NCBI RefSeq assembly: GCF_000429465.1
Contig: NZ_AUBX01000010.1
Span: 434,001 to 498,000, forward strand
Direction of reading: 5' to 3'
DNA: 64,000 nucleotides
From: Algoriphagus vanfongensis DSM 17529
GTDB taxonomy: Bacteria; Bacteroidota; Bacteroidia; Cytophagales; Cyclobacteriaceae
The notes beneath the pieces were generated by a model that was not told the DNA's origin, ran no database searches, and saw nothing but the letters and a program-made list of their open reading frames with translations. Each line of letters opens with the position of its first letter. Position 1 is the stretch's first letter. Position numbers and translations under genes: made by a program. Shown piece after piece: positions 54,586 through 62,921 of this stretch.

Positions 54586-54960
54586 CCCTTAAAACAAAGA
54601 AGCGAATCAAAAAAATCAACGAAATCAAGCCGTATAGACTCCACATCACTGTTTCCCAAGGAAATTGCGACGATGTCACAATGGGAGTACTCGGCTGATC
54701 CGACACACTGCCCAAAGCAAAGATAGGCTCCGACTCCATTCTGTCTGCCGATGCATCTGCTACCACTTTCTCTTCTACCATCTCCACCCTTTGAATGGCA
54801 TAGCTCGGGATCCAAAAGGAAAAGACAACAGCTCCCAGAAGGAAAAATCTATTGAATTGGTAAAACACCTCACTTTGTAGCCACAGTCTATGGATGGTCA
54901 GCAAGACCAGTAGACAAATCATGGATTTCAATAAATATTCCATCAGCTTTTTTGATCTAG
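54101..54960. repeat. Direct repeat copy 1 (BlaR1 N-terminal/peptidase module)
   Basis: Aligns with 55944-56838. The offset is 1843 bp up to the GTCAC at 54581-54585 and 1878 bp from 54597 on, which exposes the 35-bp net deletion. By eye, mismatches are about ten over the first 485 bp and more scattered beyond. Confidence 0.9.
54548..54943 (-). pseudogene. Frameshifted BlaR1-like copy: 5' part (N-terminal membrane helices)
   Basis: 131 residues starting MEYLLKSM, with two membrane helices (about 5-20 and 33-47) and a third at about 98-115. It matches the intact BlaR1-like protein up to SLYGLISLIFLIRF, after which the frame runs into FVLRGDLSRPNFGFAV and stops. The break is where the intact copy continues LRNISILYNQIQQ. 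The gene overlaps the downstream open part by 38 bp in a different frame. Upstream of its ATG are the last bases of a BlaI-like gene end, showing that the duplicated unit included them. Confidence 0.75.
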
Positions 54961-54973
54961 ATTAAAATTCACT

Positions 54974-56821
54974 CTAAGCTTCCGAGTTCCCCTGAGGAGG
55001 TACTGGCTTTTTCACTCTCTTTTGCCAATTTGGATTAGAAGAAAAATACATTTCTTTCAATTGCTGATAAACCTCACCCAACTTCATTTTATCCTTATCA
55101 GATTTTAAATCAATCTCAAGCAACTTTTCATAGTTAGCATAGATCTGTAAATATCGAGTAGTGCGATCTGGATAGTTTTGAATATCCTTATGCCAAGTTA
55201 CTCTTCGCTCTGTCAATGTAATAGTATCAGCTCTACTCAACGGTTGAAACATCTCAGCATCCGGGCCGAATAACTTCAAATAGAGGTCTTTCCGATACAG
55301 TTTCACTTGATGTTCTTGAGGAAATCTTTTGGATCGTGCATTAGGATAAACATATGAATCAAAAAAGCCATAAAAATCCTCCGCTCGATATTTGTCCAAT
55401 TCTGCATTTTGCACCACTATATCATCAACCCAAACTGCATATTGAGTGTGGTCTTTAAATTTTTCAAATAAGTCTATCGACGGAGACATCTTTTCAGCGC
55501 CCTTAAATTGAGGCCTGATCAGTTCTCCCTTTTGCTTTTCTGTCAATTGTGAATATGTCTTATGAGTATAATGCATTTGACTATCCTCAATTAGAAAATA
55601 AGCATTTTCATAATATTCCTGATCTGAAATGAGCCTTGTTTGCACTTGAGGAGAACTCATTTTTTGCACTGTTTTCTTTTCATTACTATCATCTACCTCA
55701 ACGTACTCTATTTTCTTGACATCTAAGCCCTCCAGCATTTTCTCCAACTGATACACGACCTCCATGGAAGTTCCAGGACCAACCACAAGTCTAACCTCTT
55801 CTCTATTCTCAGTCAAAACATTCTCCAACTGTCCAAAAGAAAAAATTTTACCTTCAAAATCGAATGTCGAATCCCCATGGATTTTAAAAAGAGGCCTAGA
55901 ATTGTCCGTACCTTTTACTATTGAAGTGTCGGTTTGTACCTCCTTCTCACTAAAGCCATAAATCACCAAGCCGATCATAGGTAAAAGCACCAGAAGCTTG
56001 ATGGCTCGAATAGCCGGTTTGGATTGCTTTTTCATCATTTCAAGACGTTTTTTGGTTAAAGAAAAATTCAAATTGCTGACCAATCCATTGGCTGATTTGC
56101 CAGCGGCAAATTGAAGCAACTCCTGCTGATACCTGTGAAGAGGCCACTTTTTGAGAGCCGATTGATCTGCTATAAATTCGTGATTGAGCTGAATACTCTG
56201 CTTGGCCCAGTACAGCCCCGGATGAAACCAAAACGGCACCAACAGCAACTCAATAAATAAGATATCCCAGCTATGTTTTCCTTGTACATGTGCAAGTTCA
56301 TGCTCCAATACAGCGTCCGAAAGCTCGTCTTTTTCAAATTCCTGACGATTGACAAAAATGTAACGGAAGAATGTAAAAGGAACCACTCGCTCAGACAGCA
56401 AAACCAAAGTTTGGCCTCGATAAGTCACGCGTAGATTTTGCTGGATTTGATTGTAGAGGATACTGATATTTCTCAAGAAGCGAATCAAAAAAATCAACGA
56501 AATCAAGCCGTATAGACTCCACATCACTGTTTCCCAAGGAAATTCAGACGATGTCATAATGGGAGAAACCGGCTGAACCGACACATTGCCCAAAGCAATG
56601 ATAGGCTCCGACTCCATTCTGTCTGCCGATGCATCTGCTACCACTTTCTCTTCTACCATCTCCACCTTTTGAATGGTATAGCTCGGGATCCAAAAGGAAA
56701 AGACAACAGCTCCCAGAAGGAAAAATCTATTGAAGCGATAGAACACCTCACTCTGTAGCCACAGTCTATGGATGGTCAGCAAGACCAATAGACAAATCAT
56801 GGATTTCAATACATATTCCAT
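54974..56821 (-). CDS. BlaR1-like M56 family sensor-protease
   Basis: 615 residues. Membrane helices at about 5-20, 33-47, 98-116 and 273-291; M56 zinc-metalloprotease with HELAHVQGKHSWDI (H174, E175, H178) and E215 in NHEFIADQ. The C-terminal ~320 residues after the last helix face the periplasm and act as sensor; they do not resemble the beta-lactam-binding domain of classical BlaR1. On sensing, BlaR1-type proteins trigger cleavage of the partner repressor BlaI. The ATG overlaps the BlaI stop in TGATG, so the pair is translationally coupled. Adjacent gene 53203-54943 is a broken duplicate. Confidence 0.9.
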   Translation of the reverse strand: MEYVLKSMICLLVLLTIHRLWLQSEVFYRFNRFFLLGAVVFSFWIPSYTIQKVEMVEEKVVADASADRMESEPIIALGNVSVQPVSPIMTSSEFPWETVMWSLYGLISLIFLIRFLRNISILYNQIQQNLRVTYRGQTLVLLSERVVPFTFFRYIFVNRQEFEKDELSDAVLEHELAHVQGKHSWDILFIELLLVPFWFHPGLYWAKQSIQLNHEFIADQSALKKWPLHRYQQELLQFAAGKSANGLVSNLNFSLTKKRLEMMKKQSKPAIRAIKLLVLLPMIGLVIYGFSEKEVQTDTSIVKGTDNSRPLFKIHGDSTFDFEGKIFSFGQLENVLTENREEVRLVVGPGTSMEVVYQLEKMLEGLDVKKIEYVEVDDSNEKKTVQKMSSPQVQTRLISDQEYYENAYFLIEDSQMHYTHKTYSQLTEKQKGELIRPQFKGAEKMSPSIDLFEKFKDHTQYAVWVDDIVVQNAELDKYRAEDFYGFFDSYVYPNARSKRFPQEHQVKLYRKDLYLKLFGPDAEMFQPLSRADTITLTERRVTWHKDIQNYPDRTTRYLQIYANYEKLLEIDLKSDKDKMKLGEVYQQLKEMYFSSNPNWQKRVKKPVPPQGNSEA

Positions 56822-56838
56822 CAGCTTTTTTGATCTAG
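55944..56838. repeat. Direct repeat copy 2 (BlaR1 N-terminal/peptidase module and BlaI tail)
   Basis: Partner of 54101-54960. The similarity extends past the BlaR1 start into the last codons of blaI (to TTTTTTGATCTAG), so the duplicated segment crossed the gene junction. Confidence 0.9.
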
Positions 56839-57189
56839 TTTTTCTTCAATGAGTGACTTCAATTCTTCCAATTCTTCTTTGGTCAGGTCTGTTTTTTTGG
56901 TAAAAAAGGAGGCAAACTGACCGGGAGAATCATTGAAAAAATTCTTGATCAACCCATTGATATGCTTGGAGAAATAATTCTCTTTACTGATCAAAGGAAA
57001 ATATTGTCTCATATTTCCAACCGTCTCGTAAGACACAAAATTTTTCTCCTGCATCCTTTTCAGTAAAGTAGAAATCGTAGTAGCTGCAGGCTTTGGATCT
57101 GGGTACAGCTCCAAAAGTTCCTTTTGAAAGGCCTTTTGAAGTCTCCAGAGATGATTCATCAGTTCTTCCTCAGTTTTAGACAGTTTCAT
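56821..57189 (-). CDS. BlaI/MecI-family transcriptional repressor
   Basis: 122 residues. Winged-helix DNA-binding domain (about 1-70, with LSKTEEELMNHLW and ATTISTLLKRMQEKNFV) followed by a dimerisation helix pair. Partner of the BlaR1-like protease encoded next with a 1-bp overlap (TGATG). Two identical palindromic operators upstream cover its promoter, so it very likely represses itself and its partner. There is no beta-lactamase gene in the window; the controlled target may be elsewhere. Confidence 0.93.
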   Translation of the reverse strand: MKLSKTEEELMNHLWRLQKAFQKELLELYPDPKPAATTISTLLKRMQEKNFVSYETVGNMRQYFPLISKENYFSKHINGLIKNFFNDSPGQFASFFTKKTDLTKEELEELKSLIEEKLDQKS

Positions 57190-57202
57190 AAATCAACAGG
57201 TT

Positions 57203-57218
57203 TTCTACAAATGTAGAA
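57203..57218. promoter_or_regulatory. BlaI operator 1, over the -7 element
   Basis: TTCTACA-AA-TGTAGAA, a perfect inverted repeat with 7-bp arms. The TACA/TGTA core is that of BlaI/MecI operators. On the minus strand it contains TACATTTG, the -7 element of the blaI promoter. Confidence 0.85.
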
Positions 57219-57237
57219 CAATGTTTTAATTCTACAA
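57208..57237 (-). promoter_or_regulatory. blaI promoter: TTG-N19-TACATTTG
   Basis: Reading on the minus strand, TTG (57237-57235) is followed by exactly 19 bases and TACATTTG (57215-57208), the consensus layout of Bacteroidetes sigma-70-type promoters. The blaI ATG is at 57189, giving a leader of roughly 12-15 nt. Both elements lie inside the two operator boxes. Confidence 0.8.
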
Positions 57238-57245
57238 GTGTAGAA
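57230..57245. promoter_or_regulatory. BlaI operator 2, over the -33 element
   Basis: TTCTACA-AG-TGTAGAA, with the same 7-bp arms as operator 1 and a start-to-start distance of 27 bp. On the minus strand it contains the TTG of the -33 element. Confidence 0.85.
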
Positions 57246-57387
57246 CAGTGAATTTTCATTTCCTTTTTTGATTTAGTTCAAAAAATACCTTCCCATGATT
57301 TTGAATTGATCCCGATCCGGAGAAATACGTAATTTGGGATTTAGTCTTGGAAATAGTTTATTTTCACTACTGCTCAAAACTGAACCT

Positions 57388-60063
57388 ATGTTAGCCGAAC
57401 ATATACGATTACAAGAAGACCGGGACTTCAAAAAACACTGGAAAAAGTGGGGACCCTATCTGACAGAAAGACAATGGGGTACCGTGCGGGAGGATTACAG
57501 TCCGGATGGAGCCGCTTGGGAAAATGTGACTCACGATGATGCCCGTAGCAAAGCCTATCGATGGGGAGAAGAGGGTATAGGAGGCATCTCAGACTACAAG
57601 CAAAAACTCTGTCTTGCCTGGGCTTTCTGGAATGGTAAAGATCCTTTGATCAAAGAAAGGCTTTTTGGCTTGACCGGAAACCAAGGAAATCACGGGGAAG
57701 ATGTCAAGGAGATTTATTATTACCTCGACTCCACTCCCACTCACTCCTACATGAAGATGCTCTATAAGTATCCTCAGGAAGAGTTTCCCTATCAGCGGCT
57801 GATCGACGAAAGTCAGAAAAGAGGCAAGCTGGAGACTGAGTTTGAACTCATCGATACAGGCATCTTTGATCAAGACAAATACTTTGACATATTCATCGAG
57901 TATGCAAAGCAGGATGCCGAAGACATCGTGGCCAAAGTGACCATTCACAATCGAGGCCCTGAAAAAGCACCAATTTGGGTGATGCCGACATTTTGGTTTA
58001 GAAAAACATGGTTTACAGGACACGAACCTTTTCTACCTAAAATCAGCCTGGTGAGATCCAACCAAATCAAGGCTTTCAATCCCAAATCAGGCAACTACTC
58101 CATTACCTTCGATGGTCTGCCTGATATCCGATTTTGTGACAATGAAACCAACCGGGAAAGACTCTATGGGATTCCCAATGAAAAAAACTACCTCAAAGAT
58201 GGAATCAATGATTTTCTGATCTACGGGGACGACTCCAAACTTAACCCTGCTTTCACAGGTACCAAGGCTGCGGCCATTTACAAATTGGAAATCGGCGCTG
58301 GGGAAAAAGCCGAAATCACCCTACGGATGCAACATCAGCTCGATGACAATCCACTGGAGATCTGCGAAAGTTGCCTTACCCAACGCAAGCAGGAAGCGGA
58401 CGAATTCTATGATGAGCTCCAAGACCGAGTGACAGATATTGATCTGAAATCAATCCAGAGACAGGCCTATGCCGGCATGATGTGGTCCAAGCAGTTTTAC
58501 TATTACGATGTGGAGCGATGGCTAGAAGGGGATCCGGGGCGCTATGTCCCACCAGTAGAGCGCAAAAAAGGAAGAAATCATCAATGGAGACATCTTCAAA
58601 ACTATGACATCATCTCCATGCCAGACAAATGGGAATATCCTTGGTATGCAGCTTGGGATCTGGCATTCCACTGCATTCCTATTGCGAGGATAGATCCGGA
58701 GTTTGCCAAAAATCAACTGGTACTTCTCCTCAATGAATGGTACATGCATCCCAACGGGCAGATCCCTGCCTACGAGTGGAATTTCTCTGATGTGAACCCT
58801 CCTGTCCATGCCTATGCGGTGCAGCGGGTCTATCAGATCGACAAAAAAGCCAATGGAGGCAAAGGAGATCAGGAATTTTTGGAGAGAGCGATGCACAAGC
58901 TGATGCTCAACTTTACTTGGTGGGTCAATCAAAAAGACTCCGACGGTAAAAACATCTTCGAAGGTGGCTTCCTTGGTTTGGACAATATTTCCATTTTTGA
59001 CAGGAGCCATGCCCAATACTACCAGGGTAAATTAGAGCAAGCAGACGCCACCTCCTGGATGGCCATGTTTTGCCTCAACATGCTACGGGTTTCACTCGAT
59101 CTCTGCGAATTCAACAAAGTTTATCAGTTTACTGCGACCAAATTCCTGGAGCATTTCCTCTACATCGCCGGTGCGATGAGCAATATTTCCAAGGAACAGA
59201 TTTCCCTATGGGATGACACGGACAATTTCTTCTACGATGTATTCCATGTACCTGGAAAAGAGTCTAAGAAAATGAAAGTAAGGTCCATCGTAGGCTTGAT
59301 TCCACTTTTTGCGGTGGAGCCAGTTCGCGAAGAGCTCTTCAATCAACTCCCAGAATTCAAGAAAAGACTGGATTTTTTCCTTCGCGAAAAACCAAAACTT
59401 GCAGCGCTAGTTTCCAGTTGGAATCAGCCCGGCTATGAAAAAAGAAGGCTTTTCTCCCTTTTGAGAGGGCATCGAATGAAAAGTGTCCTCTACAAAATGC
59501 TCGATTCGGATGAGTTTTTGAGTGATTTTGGGATTCGTTCACTGTCCAAATTCCATGAATCCAACCCCTACTCCACCAAAATCAACGGAGATCAATTTTC
59601 GATCAAATATACTCCGGGAGAAGCCGATACGCAGATGTTTGGTGGCAACTCCAACTGGCGGGGCCCGATCTGGTTTCCAATCAATTATTTGATCATAGAA
59701 TCACTGAAAAAGTTTGATTTCTATTATGGTGGTGATTTCAGCATAGAATACCCCACAGGCTCTGGCAAATACATGACCATGGACGTCATAGCTAGAGAGC
59801 TCTCTCTTCGATGCATGAAGATTTTTATGAGGGATGAAGAGGGGAATAGACCGTTTCAGGGTAAGCACGAAAAGCTCCAAAAAGACCCTCATTTCAAGGA
59901 CTACATTCTATTTTATGAATATTTCCATGGTGACTCCGGTAAGGGACTAGGAGCCTCCCATCAGACAGGATGGACGGGACTGGTTGCCGAGATGATCCAC
60001 AAATTTTACAAAGAGAAAAAACCACATACTCATGCCAACTCTGCTACCTTATTTAGAAGCTGA
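57388..60063 (+). CDS. GH63/MGH1-like glucosidase
   Basis: 891 residues from the ATG at 57388; an upstream TTG at 57334 extends the frame but would add a poor N-terminus. It carries the typical GH63-type (alpha/alpha)6 barrel segments: AWDLAFHCIPIARIDP, GQIPAYEWNFSDVNPP, DATSWMAMFCLNML and NSNWRGPIWFPINYL. Family members hydrolyse alpha-glucosides such as mannosylglycerate or glucosylglycerate and, in eukaryotes, N-glycan glucose. No signal peptide, so cytosolic. It overlaps rnhB by 32 bp. Confidence 0.87.
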   Translation: MLAEHIRLQEDRDFKKHWKKWGPYLTERQWGTVREDYSPDGAAWENVTHDDARSKAYRWGEEGIGGISDYKQKLCLAWAFWNGKDPLIKERLFGLTGNQGNHGEDVKEIYYYLDSTPTHSYMKMLYKYPQEEFPYQRLIDESQKRGKLETEFELIDTGIFDQDKYFDIFIEYAKQDAEDIVAKVTIHNRGPEKAPIWVMPTFWFRKTWFTGHEPFLPKISLVRSNQIKAFNPKSGNYSITFDGLPDIRFCDNETNRERLYGIPNEKNYLKDGINDFLIYGDDSKLNPAFTGTKAAAIYKLEIGAGEKAEITLRMQHQLDDNPLEICESCLTQRKQEADEFYDELQDRVTDIDLKSIQRQAYAGMMWSKQFYYYDVERWLEGDPGRYVPPVERKKGRNHQWRHLQNYDIISMPDKWEYPWYAAWDLAFHCIPIARIDPEFAKNQLVLLLNEWYMHPNGQIPAYEWNFSDVNPPVHAYAVQRVYQIDKKANGGKGDQEFLERAMHKLMLNFTWWVNQKDSDGKNIFEGGFLGLDNISIFDRSHAQYYQGKLEQADATSWMAMFCLNMLRVSLDLCEFNKVYQFTATKFLEHFLYIAGAMSNISKEQISLWDDTDNFFYDVFHVPGKESKKMKVRSIVGLIPLFAVEPVREELFNQLPEFKKRLDFFLREKPKLAALVSSWNQPGYEKRRLFSLLRGHRMKSVLYKMLDSDEFLSDFGIRSLSKFHESNPYSTKINGDQFSIKYTPGEADTQMFGGNSNWRGPIWFPINYLIIESLKKFDFYYGGDFSIEYPTGSGKYMTMDVIARELSLRCMKIFMRDEEGNRPFQGKHEKLQKDPHFKDYILFYEYFHGDSGKGLGASHQTGWTGLVAEMIHKFYKEKKPHTHANSATLFRS

Positions 60064-60640
60064 TCGTCTGGAAGCGGGCTGCGATGAAGTCGGAAGAGGC
60101 TGCCTGGCAGGACCTGTAGTGGCTGCTTCAGTCATTCTACCCAATGACTACGCAAACCCTTGGATCAATGACTCCAAAAAACTCAAAAAATCTCAGCGGG
60201 AAGAACTGGTAGAAGAAATCAAAGAAGCTTCCCTCGCTTGGGCTATCGGTGAAGCCAGCGTAGCGGAGATCGATCAGATCAATATTCTCAATGCATCTTT
60301 TCTAGCAATGAAAAGGGCAGTTCTCTTGCTTAAAATCCAACCTGAGCATCTTCTGATCGATGGCAATCGCTGGAAATCAGATCTGACTCTCCCCCATACC
60401 TGTGTGATCAAAGGCGATGGAAAATTTGCGAGTATCGCTGCAGCATCCATTTTGGCCAAAGTCTATCGGGACAAATTGATGGAAGATTTGGCCTTAGACT
60501 TCCCGCACTACGGCTGGGAGACCAATGCCGGCTACCCGACCAAAATCCATCGGGCTGGTCTGGAGTCTTTTGGAAAGACAAGCTGGCATAGGAGTAGTTT
60601 TCAGCTTCTTCCCAAGCAAATCATGCTGGACTTCAAATAA
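60032..60640 (+). CDS. rnhB: Ribonuclease HII
   Basis: 202 residues. Removes RNA from RNA-DNA hybrids, including single ribonucleotides in DNA. The active-site region AGCDEVGRGCLAGPVVAASV (about 16-35, with the first Asp-Glu pair) is followed by NDSKKLKKSQRE and the late GYPT-x-H element. The ATG at 60032 is inside the glucosidase gene; it fits the family N-terminus, so the 32-bp overlap is accepted. Confidence 0.95.
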   Translation: MPTLLPYLEADRLEAGCDEVGRGCLAGPVVAASVILPNDYANPWINDSKKLKKSQREELVEEIKEASLAWAIGEASVAEIDQINILNASFLAMKRAVLLLKIQPEHLLIDGNRWKSDLTLPHTCVIKGDGKFASIAAASILAKVYRDKLMEDLALDFPHYGWETNAGYPTKIHRAGLESFGKTSWHRSSFQLLPKQIMLDFK

Positions 60641-60642
60641 AA

Positions 60643-60663
60643 AGCCATCCCTTGGGGATAGCT
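60643..60663. terminator. Weak hairpin between rnhB and the lipocalin-like gene
   Basis: AGCCATCCC pairs with GGGATAGCT except for one C-A mismatch, with a 3-nt loop; it lies between convergent genes and has no T-run. Confidence 0.35.
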
Positions 60664-60695
60664 CGGTAGCTCAATGGGTGATTGATTACTACTAC

Positions 60696-61133
60696 TTAGT
60701 CTTTTTTACGCTCGAAAACCAATTTTCCAGCTCCCTGACGCTCGCTTATAGGCTGCAATACAAGTTTCTCACTATCAAACTCCACAATCTTGGCCTGTCT
60801 AACCTCTTTCCCATCAAAAATCGTCAACACATTATCTTCGCTCAATTCGATTTTTGCTTTTTTCTGTACCAGCTGCTGATTCTCAAAATCTGTAAACTTC
60901 AAGGAGTCTCCCTCCACAAACTGATACACGGTGCTTTCTAGCCGATATTTGATCCTGTATTCCATATTGGCCAGAGTCGCCGAATCCGCATCTTTAAATT
61001 GAGGAGACTTTCTGATGCGGTCTATTCCATCAAAATAGACCAATTGCCATTTACCGAAAAGCTCTTGAAGTTGGATAGGGTTGCCATTCAATAAGAATGC
61101 AAGCAAGAGTACTGGAGCGCTGAATAGATTCAT
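60696..61133 (-). CDS. Secreted lipocalin-like protein of unknown function
   Basis: 145 residues. Signal-like start (to about 19), then GKWQLVYFDGIDRIR, a Gly-Trp-x typical of lipocalin-like folds, and an alternating run of strands (YRLESTVYQFVEGDSLKF, AKIELSEDNVLTIFDGKE, AKIVEFDSEKLVLQPI). Ligand unknown. Last gene of the tsaD-smpB-NlpC-HNH run, 39 bp after the HNH gene. Confidence 0.7.
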   Translation of the reverse strand: MNLFSAPVLLLAFLLNGNPIQLQELFGKWQLVYFDGIDRIRKSPQFKDADSATLANMEYRIKYRLESTVYQFVEGDSLKFTDFENQQLVQKKAKIELSEDNVLTIFDGKEVRQAKIVEFDSEKLVLQPISERQGAGKLVFERKKD

Positions 61134-61172
61134 GCCAGCCTAACTCGCAATTATTTTGCCAAAAACTGAAAA

Positions 61173-61685
61173 TCAGGATTCTACCACTTTTACATGGAGG
61201 AAAGGAAGCCATTCTGAGGCCTGTCTCTCGGCGTATTCTGCCAAAAAATAAGATAAGGAAGGTTTGAATGGCCTGATTCGCAATAGCATTCCTGCCTGCT
61301 CTGGAGTTTTGTCCCCCTTGCTCACATTGCAGCGATTGCAGGCAGTCACCAAATTGGTCCAGCTGGATTTACCGCCTTTAGATTTGGGAGTGACATGGTC
61401 GATGGTCAGCTGCTTCTTGCTCCCGCAATATTGACACTCTCCATTATCTCTTCTGAACACATTCAGCCTATTCAGCAATACTCCACGGTATGGGATGCTT
61501 TTGTATTCATTGAGACGAATAACTGCCGGGTAAGAAAAAGACCGGCTGACAGTCCTGATTTCTAATAAGTCATAGGTAGTCAAGACATTTGCCTTTTCTA
61601 ATAAAGTAAGGACAATAGCCTTTTGGGCCGACACCACTGCTATCGGCGAGTGATCCATATTCAATACCAACACTCGCTTTTCCAT
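61173..61685 (-). CDS. HNH endonuclease family protein
   Basis: 170 residues. N-terminal part (VLVLNMDHSPIAVVSAQKAI) then an HNH domain with zinc pair CQYC, catalytic HVTPKSKGGKSSW region (His of TIDHVTP), and a second pair CNRC. It matches a common conserved HNH family in bacteria with unknown biological role. Not linked to a restriction or mobile element here. Starts 4 bp after the NlpC-like gene. Confidence 0.88.
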   Translation of the reverse strand: MEKRVLVLNMDHSPIAVVSAQKAIVLTLLEKANVLTTYDLLEIRTVSRSFSYPAVIRLNEYKSIPYRGVLLNRLNVFRRDNGECQYCGSKKQLTIDHVTPKSKGGKSSWTNLVTACNRCNVSKGDKTPEQAGMLLRIRPFKPSLSYFLAEYAERQASEWLPFLHVKVVES

Positions 61686-61689
61686 AGAC

Positions 61690-62487
61690 TTATATAAAAA
61701 CGGACCTAGCCTGTAAGCCCATATCCGCAGTTTGTTTGCTTTGAAATGAAGACATCCACTCTTCAGTATCAGAAACTCTCATCTTGTGATCCATCCAGAG
61801 CACTTCTTCCATCCCAAGATAGATAGCAAAGTGATCACTTCCAGCCACTTCGTCCTTTAAAATAAACAAATCTCCCGGAAGTGCCTCTCCACTGGATATG
61901 ACTTTACCGGGAAGATGCATGGAATCCCAGACATAGCCTCCAATGGAATAAATCAATGAAAAGCCCAAATGTTCGTCTAACCCAAAAATACTTCTGCCTC
62001 CTGCTTGCCAAGGAGCATTGATGTATTTGACGGCGATTTCTATAAGCTGATCTCTCCCTGCTCTTACTGCATGACTTCGTGTGCTCCCCGTAAATCCGAC
62101 ATGATCTTGCCAGTTGAAAAGCTCCAAATCTGAAAAATGAAGTCTGCTGCCCGGCAAAAGGTAAAGATTAGTCCCCATATATTCGATGGCCGCTATGGGA
62201 CTGGTGACGACCTGAAAATCCTGACTCAAAAACGTCTCATAATCCTGTTGTGGGATTTCTTTGAGTGACTTGGAGGATATCCAACCACCCATTTTGGAGT
62301 CCTCATGAAAAATTCGATACCAAGTTCTATCGCTGGTTACAGCCCTCACTTGATAGCATTCGCCGAAAAGCAACTGAGTCAACAAAGCAGAGTCTACAGA
62401 TGGCTTCCTGTAGACTGGAAGAATGGTTTGTCGGCAGATGCCGAATACATCATTTAAGGGCCATTCGCTGGAGTTCTCTTTTGGCAT
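61690..62487 (-). CDS. NlpC/P60-like protein with SH3 domains, catalytic Cys absent
   Basis: 265 residues. Two SH3b-like regions (about 16-78 and 90-130; [11 protein letters not shown] in the first) are followed by an NlpC/P60-like fold (about 150-262). The core shows [20 protein letters not shown] where active family members have a DCSGF motif; here DEHLGF replaces it, so the catalytic cysteine is missing. The later PGDLFIL and SDHFAIYLG (the His) remain. It is therefore probably a non-hydrolytic cell-wall-binding protein, a pseudo-enzyme. Its ATG is 38 bp inside smpB; no closer start exists. No signal peptide is seen. Confidence 0.8.
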   Translation of the reverse strand: MPKENSSEWPLNDVFGICRQTILPVYRKPSVDSALLTQLLFGECYQVRAVTSDRTWYRIFHEDSKMGGWISSKSLKEIPQQDYETFLSQDFQVVTSPIAAIEYMGTNLYLLPGSRLHFSDLELFNWQDHVGFTGSTRSHAVRAGRDQLIEIAVKYINAPWQAGGRSIFGLDEHLGFSLIYSIGGYVWDSMHLPGKVISSGEALPGDLFILKDEVAGSDHFAIYLGMEEVLWMDHKMRVSDTEEWMSSFQSKQTADMGLQARSVFI

Positions 62488-62920
62488 CTTTTTCCTTCAG
62501 ATCCTGTCTCTTATCATGGAATTTCTTTCCTCGACCTAGGGCTATTTCCATTTTGGCCATCCCTCGGTCATTGATAAATATACGAACCGGAATGATAGTT
62601 AGACCTTTTTCCTGCGACTTAGTTTGCAGTTTTTCGAGTTCTCTCTTGCTCAAAAGTAATTTTCTATCTCTCACAGGCTCATGATTATAGCTCGCTGCCA
62701 TGGTATAAGGCGCGATGTGCATTTGTCTCACAAAGAGCTCCCCATCTAAAAAAACACAAAAAGATTCAGTCAGAGACACTTTTCCTTCACGGATAGATTT
62801 GATCTCCGTGCCTTTCAGCACCATTCCGGCAGTGTAGGTGTCTATAAATTCAAACTGAAAGCTTGCCTTCTTATTCTTGATATTGATGATTTTATCAAAC
62901 TTATTGACTTTGCTAGCCAT
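62450..62920 (-). CDS. smpB: SsrA-binding protein
   Basis: 156 residues. Binds tmRNA and brings it to stalled ribosomes for trans-translation. Family core: [20 protein letters not shown] (about 25-44), [20 protein letters not shown] and the C-terminal basic tail [21 protein letters not shown]. Lies 1 bp after the tsaD stop. The tmRNA gene itself is not in the window. Confidence 0.97.
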   Translation of the reverse strand: MASKVNKFDKIINIKNKKASFQFEFIDTYTAGMVLKGTEIKSIREGKVSLTESFCVFLDGELFVRQMHIAPYTMAASYNHEPVRDRKLLLSKRELEKLQTKSQEKGLTIIPVRIFINDRGMAKMEIALGRGKKFHDKRQDLKEKDAKRELQRMALK

Positions 62921-62921
62921 A

